Shown here piece after piece: positions 41,064 to 43,812 of a stretch of 43,812 bases of DNA (the stretch's first letter is position 1; each line of letters opens with the position of its first letter). Below the pieces are notes generated by a model. That model saw only the letters and a list, made by a program, of their open reading frames with translations. It did no database searches and was not told where the DNA came from. The position numbers and the translations under genes are program-made. The stretch is from Campylobacteraceae bacterium (GTDB lineage Bacteria; Campylobacterota; Campylobacteria; Campylobacterales; Sulfurovaceae): contig JALVXO010000105.1 in the NCBI GenBank assembly GCA_027022775.1, positions 1-43,812 on the forward strand, given 5' to 3'.

Positions 41064-41328
41064 ACCAAACCCCAAAAATTAATTTGAAGAGATTTTACCC
41101 GAAAAAGCTTAAAAGCAGAAAGCTAAAAGTTTAAAGCATAAAGCTAAAAGCTGAAAGCTAGAAGATGAAAAAGAAATACATTCCGTCATTGCGTGCAGAA
41201 AGCCAAAAGCGGAAAACGGAAAACTGTAAATATTTTTTATTACCGTTTTCCGAATGAATCCACAGTTTAAATAAAAGTTAAAAGTACAAAGCTGAAAGCT
41301 GAAAGCCGGTAATGTAGTGCATTTTGTC

Positions 41329-41348
41329 ATTCCTGCGAAAGCAGGAAT
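41329..41348. repeat. Short palindrome ATTCCTGC-GAAA-GCAGGAAT
   Basis: Perfect 8-bp arms and a 4-bp loop; same family as 41430-41449 and 21660-21677. It has the ATTCC-N-GGAAT format of Neisseria dRS3 repeats, though relation is not implied. Confidence 0.75.
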
Positions 41349-41429
41349 CCACGGTTTATAAAACCGATATATTTGCTTCCATTTTTCTAATCTCTAATTT
41401 CTAATCTTTCTTCTCTAAAAGAGCCCTGG

Positions 41430-41449
41430 ATTCCCGCTTTCGCGGGAAT
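41430..41449. repeat. Short palindrome ATTCCCGC-TTTC-GCGGGAAT
   Basis: Perfect 8-bp arms; fits ATTCCC-N8-GGGAAT exactly. Flanked by TGG on the left and AA on the right; TGGATTCC resembles the GGAATCCA after the 41329 copy. Confidence 0.78.
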
Positions 41450-41608
41450 AACAATATTCCTAACTCTGCAATTCTTAACTCTTAACCCTTAATTCATTTA
41501 TCCAGAAAAAATAGTTTCCAACTCCAAACTTAAAAATGCAACTTAAGTTCTTTACAATCAAACAGAGACTGGATATTATATTTTCAGTTTAGGTTTAAGG
41601 AGTGAAAA

Positions 41609-42244
41609 GTGTTTAAAAGCAGAGAAGAAGCAGGAAGGCTGCTTGCGGGGGAGCTTATGCAATACCGGGGCAAAGATGCTGTGGTTATTGCACTGCCGCG
41701 GGGCGGGCTGCCTGTGGCTTACGAAGTTGCAAAAGCGCTAAATGCACCGATTGATATATTTTTTGTAAAGAAAATCCCTTCGCCTTACAATAAAGAAGCC
41801 GGCATAGGGGCAGTAAGTGAAAACGGATACTATTTTGTAAACCAAAATGCCGTAAATTCGCTGGGTATAACCAGAAGATATATTGAAAATGAAACCAAAG
41901 AGATTTTACAAAAAATTGCCCAAAAAAGAGCAATTTACAATAAAAAACGAGAAGATATAAAAGGTAAAACCGTAATTGTAGTGGATGACGGCATAGCAAC
42001 CGGTTCATCAATGAATCTGGCAATTGATGCACTCAAAAAAGAGGGTGCAAAAGAGGTGGTTATAGCCGCACCGGTAGCCCCGATAGAGGCTGCAAACACC
42101 CTAAAACAAAAAGCTGACGCCCTCTATGTGCTGCAAACCCCGCCAGATTTTATGGCAGTAGGCCAATACTATGCAGATTTCCACCAGCTTGATGACAGCG
42201 AAGTGACAGATATTTTAGAAAAAAGCAGAAATTTAGGTAAATAA
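41609..42244 (+). CDS. Phosphoribosyltransferase-fold protein
   Basis: A 211-aa PRTase-fold protein of the class often found with stress or dienelactone hydrolase-like genes; true substrate unknown. The PRPP-binding loop TVIVVDDGIATGSS is at 121-134. An N-terminal ALPRGGLPVAYEVAKAL (28-44) and the KKIPSPYNKEAGIGAVSENG segment (54-73) are typical of this uncharacterised subgroup. AAGGAGTGAAAA precedes the start GTG at 41609. Monocistronic; about 140 AT-rich bases follow to the convergent peptidase. Confidence 0.85.
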   Translation: MFKSREEAGRLLAGELMQYRGKDAVVIALPRGGLPVAYEVAKALNAPIDIFFVKKIPSPYNKEAGIGAVSENGYYFVNQNAVNSLGITRRYIENETKEILQKIAQKRAIYNKKREDIKGKTVIVVDDGIATGSSMNLAIDALKKEGAKEVVIAAPVAPIEAANTLKQKADALYVLQTPPDFMAVGQYYADFHQLDDSEVTDILEKSRNLGK

Positions 42245-42382
42245 GAAAACCTTTCCAGCTTTTCTCGTTACGAGACTGTAAAAGACTTATAAAACAATAA
42301 TCTAATATTACCATTTATTAGTAATGTTTTTATATGACTAAAATCACTTCCAAAGTCTCTTTACAATTTAATTTGTAAGCGG

Positions 42383-43018
42383 TTACTTTTTGTCAAAATG
42401 CTGATAATCTTTACAGCACTTAAAATCTCCGCCCCAGCGCCAGCCGTAATATTTAAAAAATTTTACAATAGGGTCACTTTTTAAAATCATTGCTTTTTGC
42501 GCTGCGCTGTTATTGGTTCTGATACGGTTTAAATATTTATAAGAGTTTTTATGAGAGGTGTATCCGTTTTTTGATACATAAGGGTTCTCCAGCGGATTAA
42601 TATCAATAGCTTTACCGTAACTGTGGAGAGACCATCTGTTTGTACCGGCAACCGGGCGGCAGTTAAAAGCGGAAGTGTTGTCTGATTCTATAGATGCGAA
42701 ATCGCTGCCGCCGTAATCGCTTACAAGATGCATTTTTCTAATCGGGTATTTTATTTCATACAGTTTTTTAAAAATTGCAACCACTTCATTTGCTACATCT
42801 TTATTTACAATCATTTCCCCTTTATGCTCTTTGCCGTCAAAACCTATATAGGTTAAATTAAGGTAACGCAAGCTTTTAAGTCCAACAGGGCAGCCGGCAC
42901 GGTATGAACCGCCGTTAACCATTCTCTGTTTTAATGTTGGAGTTATGGGGCTAATTTTGGCACTAAAGCTAGCAGATAGAGATATACTTAAAAAAATTGT
43001 TGCAAGCACTGTTTTCAT
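42383..43018 (-). CDS. Exported M15 family peptidase (D,D- or L,D-carboxypeptidase-like)
   Basis: A probable zinc carboxypeptidase trimming peptidoglycan in the periplasm. The start is ATG at 43018 (211 aa), after AAGGATTTTATT; the frame runs open to 43294 but that part has no leader. Residues 1-20 are a signal peptide. Zinc ligands and catalytic motif: H132 and D139 in SLHSYGKAIDINP, and H207 in DYQHFDK, with WRWGGDF before it. Downstream C201-C202 are unusual. Typical M15C (VanY/endolysin-like) arrangement. Preceded by a GC-richer segment of unclear nature. Confidence 0.85.
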   Translation of the reverse strand: MKTVLATIFLSISLSASFSAKISPITPTLKQRMVNGGSYRAGCPVGLKSLRYLNLTYIGFDGKEHKGEMIVNKDVANEVVAIFKKLYEIKYPIRKMHLVSDYGGSDFASIESDNTSAFNCRPVAGTNRWSLHSYGKAIDINPLENPYVSKNGYTSHKNSYKYLNRIRTNNSAAQKAMILKSDPIVKFFKYYGWRWGGDFKCCKDYQHFDKK

Positions 43019-43345
43019 AATAAAATCCTTAATCCCAAATTTTGCATTAGAAGGTACATCAGATGCGATGATGCTTGGCAGCAGGATACTGGAGGAAAAC
43101 GCAGGCGCACTTGGAAGGTGAGAAGCGTTAAACAAACGACAACTGCTTGTCGTTTGTAGCTTCGAAACCGGAGCGTTGTGAGCAAAGCGAACCGCGTAGG
43201 CAAAAGGCTTTACTTCAGCACCCTTGCTGCCAATGACCAATGCAGATAGAGTATTGACTAATGCAAATTTTAGGTTAATATCTGATTGTGTCATTTTAGT
43301 ATAAAGTGGTATAATATTATCTTAATTTTTTCAAAAGAGGTTGAT
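43019..43345. other. GC-richer intergenic segment with 11-bp-stem hairpin
   Basis: 327 bp between divergent genes. About 43060-43250 is visibly richer in G+C than its surroundings. It has a perfect hairpin ACAAACGACAA-CTGC-TTGTCGTTTGT (43132-43157). The minus strand is open across it for 92 codons, but without a leader or known motif. It could be a dispersed repeat or a remnant of a mobile element. The promoter of the TauE gene probably lies near 43300-43335. Confidence 0.5.
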
Positions 43346-43812
43346 GTGCTGATATTTGAACTTATAGCTGCCGGTGTTTTTGTGGGTGTTTTATCCGGGT
43401 TTTTTGGAATCGGGGGCGGGATGCTTTTGGTTCCTATTTTAATGGCGCTTGGATTTGATATAAAGGCGGCAATTGCAATTTCTGTTGTGCAAATGTTTTT
43501 TAGCTCTATTTTAGGTTCGTATTTAAATTATAAAAAAGGAAACCTAAAGGTAAACGAGGGTATTTTTGTCGGTATCGGCGGAGCGGTTGGCGCGTTTTTT
43601 GGGGCACATTTAACCGATGTTTTGCCTCAAAGGGCGCTTGCTTTTTTGCTTTTGGGTATTGTAGTTTTAGCCTTTATCAGAGTTGCTATAAGCAAGCAAT
43701 ATAATAATAGAGATGAAAAGAGTGTTGCAACCTGGCTTCTGTTTTTAATCGGCGTATTTGTTGGGACAATCTCTATTATGCTGGGTGTCGGCGGTGCGGT
43801 GCTGCTTACCCC
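43346..43812 (+). CDS. TauE/SafE family sulfite/anion exporter, partial (3' end outside window)
   Basis: The first ~155 codons of a membrane exporter. It starts at GTG 43346 after AAAGAGG; the ATG at 43344 meets a stop at once. The N-terminus has the family repeat VGVLSGFFGIGGGMLLVPIL and a second one begins near the window end (FVGTISIMLGVGGAVLL). About four helices are visible. TauE/SafE proteins export sulfite, sulfoacetate or similar anions, matching the sulfur theme, but substrate is not readable. Confidence 0.85.
   Translation, partial: MLIFELIAAGVFVGVLSGFFGIGGGMLLVPILMALGFDIKAAIAISVVQMFFSSILGSYLNYKKGNLKVNEGIFVGIGGAVGAFFGAHLTDVLPQRALAFLLLGIVVLAFIRVAISKQYNNRDEKSVATWLLFLIGVFVGTISIMLGVGGAVLLT

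Larger units (their letters stand above)
41076..41608. other. 533-bp intergenic repeat mosaic between lysA and phosphoribosyltransferase
   Basis: No gene seen. In order: GCTAAAA/GAAAGCT heptamer array (41104-41168); CGGAAAACGG...CCGTTTTCCG hairpin (41210-41252); GCTGAAA units (41285-41307); the GTAATGTAGTGCATTTTGTC module; the ATTCCTGC-GAAA-GCAGGAAT palindrome (41329-41348); CTAATCT-type heptamers (41388-41410); ATTCCCGC-TTTC-GCGGGAAT palindrome (41430-41449); CTTAACTCTTAACCC phrases (41472-41495). The last ~100 bp should hold the promoter of the next gene. Confidence 0.75.

Noticed and set aside
41104..41450. CRISPR array in the lysA upstream region
   Set aside because: Units are 7 bp and degenerate, the palindromes are not evenly spaced, there are no unique spacers of uniform length, and no cas genes are near.
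43019..43294. Upstream extension of the M15 peptidase frame
   Set aside because: The signal peptide begins at the ATG at 43018 with a good ribosome site; an extra 92 residues before a signal peptide would be senseless.

Overview
The window looks like chromosome from a low-GC (by eye about 35-38 %) member of the Campylobacterota (Epsilonproteobacteria). The clues are the gene families and their neighbourhoods: rplY-pth-lptG, lysA-pheA-hisC, dxs, fdx-ndk-DUF177-rpmF-plsX, and a succinate:quinone reductase with an SdhE (HdrB-like) subunit. Several sulfur-related genes (YeeE/YedE pair, exported rhodanese, multihaem cytochromes, siroheme reductase, TauE exporter) suggest a sulfur-metabolising lithotroph or respirer. 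Genus is not resolved from sequence alone.

Layout. 1-2.3 kb: intergenic repeats, ribF, a P-loop GTPase and tRNA-Ser(GCT). 2.3-8.2 kb: moeA, the sdhA-sdhB-sdhE operon (minus strand), thiL. 8.3-8.5 kb: a 196-bp element with perfect 16-bp terminal inverted repeats. 8.5-13.3 kb: a siroheme nitrite/sulfite reductase, a SAM methyltransferase, rplY-pth-lptG. 13.4-19.7 kb: a compact seven-gene MoxR/Bat operon (minus strand). 20.0-26.0 kb: two half-size YeeE/YedE transporters, a small anchored protein ending in Met-Gly-Cys, a periplasmic two-domain rhodanese, and 12-haem and 8-haem cytochromes c. 26.0-27.3 kb: pepD. 27.4-31.7 kb: a membrane-stress type operon (24-codon ORF, XpaC, TelA, SPFH-GYF, zinc ribbon). 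31.9-41.1 kb: housekeeping minus-strand genes plsX, rpmF, DUF177, ndk, ferredoxin, metK, dxs, hisC, pheA, lysA. 41.6-43.8 kb: a phosphoribosyltransferase, an exported M15 peptidase and a truncated TauE/SafE exporter.

The strongest candidate for an undescribed system is 20.0-26.0 kb. I infer a sulfur-handling module: the YeeE pair moves a reduced sulfur species, the Cys-tailed protein and the rhodanese may carry and transfer sulfane sulfur outside the cytoplasm, and the cytochromes move electrons. Each family is known, but the combination and the C-terminal-Cys protein deserve testing.

The intergenic spaces are unusually rich in repeats. There is a roughly 150-bp long-inverted-repeat element (two full copies and one cut by the window edge), short ATTCC(C/T)GC-N4-GC(G/A)GGAAT palindromes, and arrays of 7-bp units. 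One long palindrome and one heptamer array lie in frame inside the first 75 codons of the 8-haem cytochrome gene.
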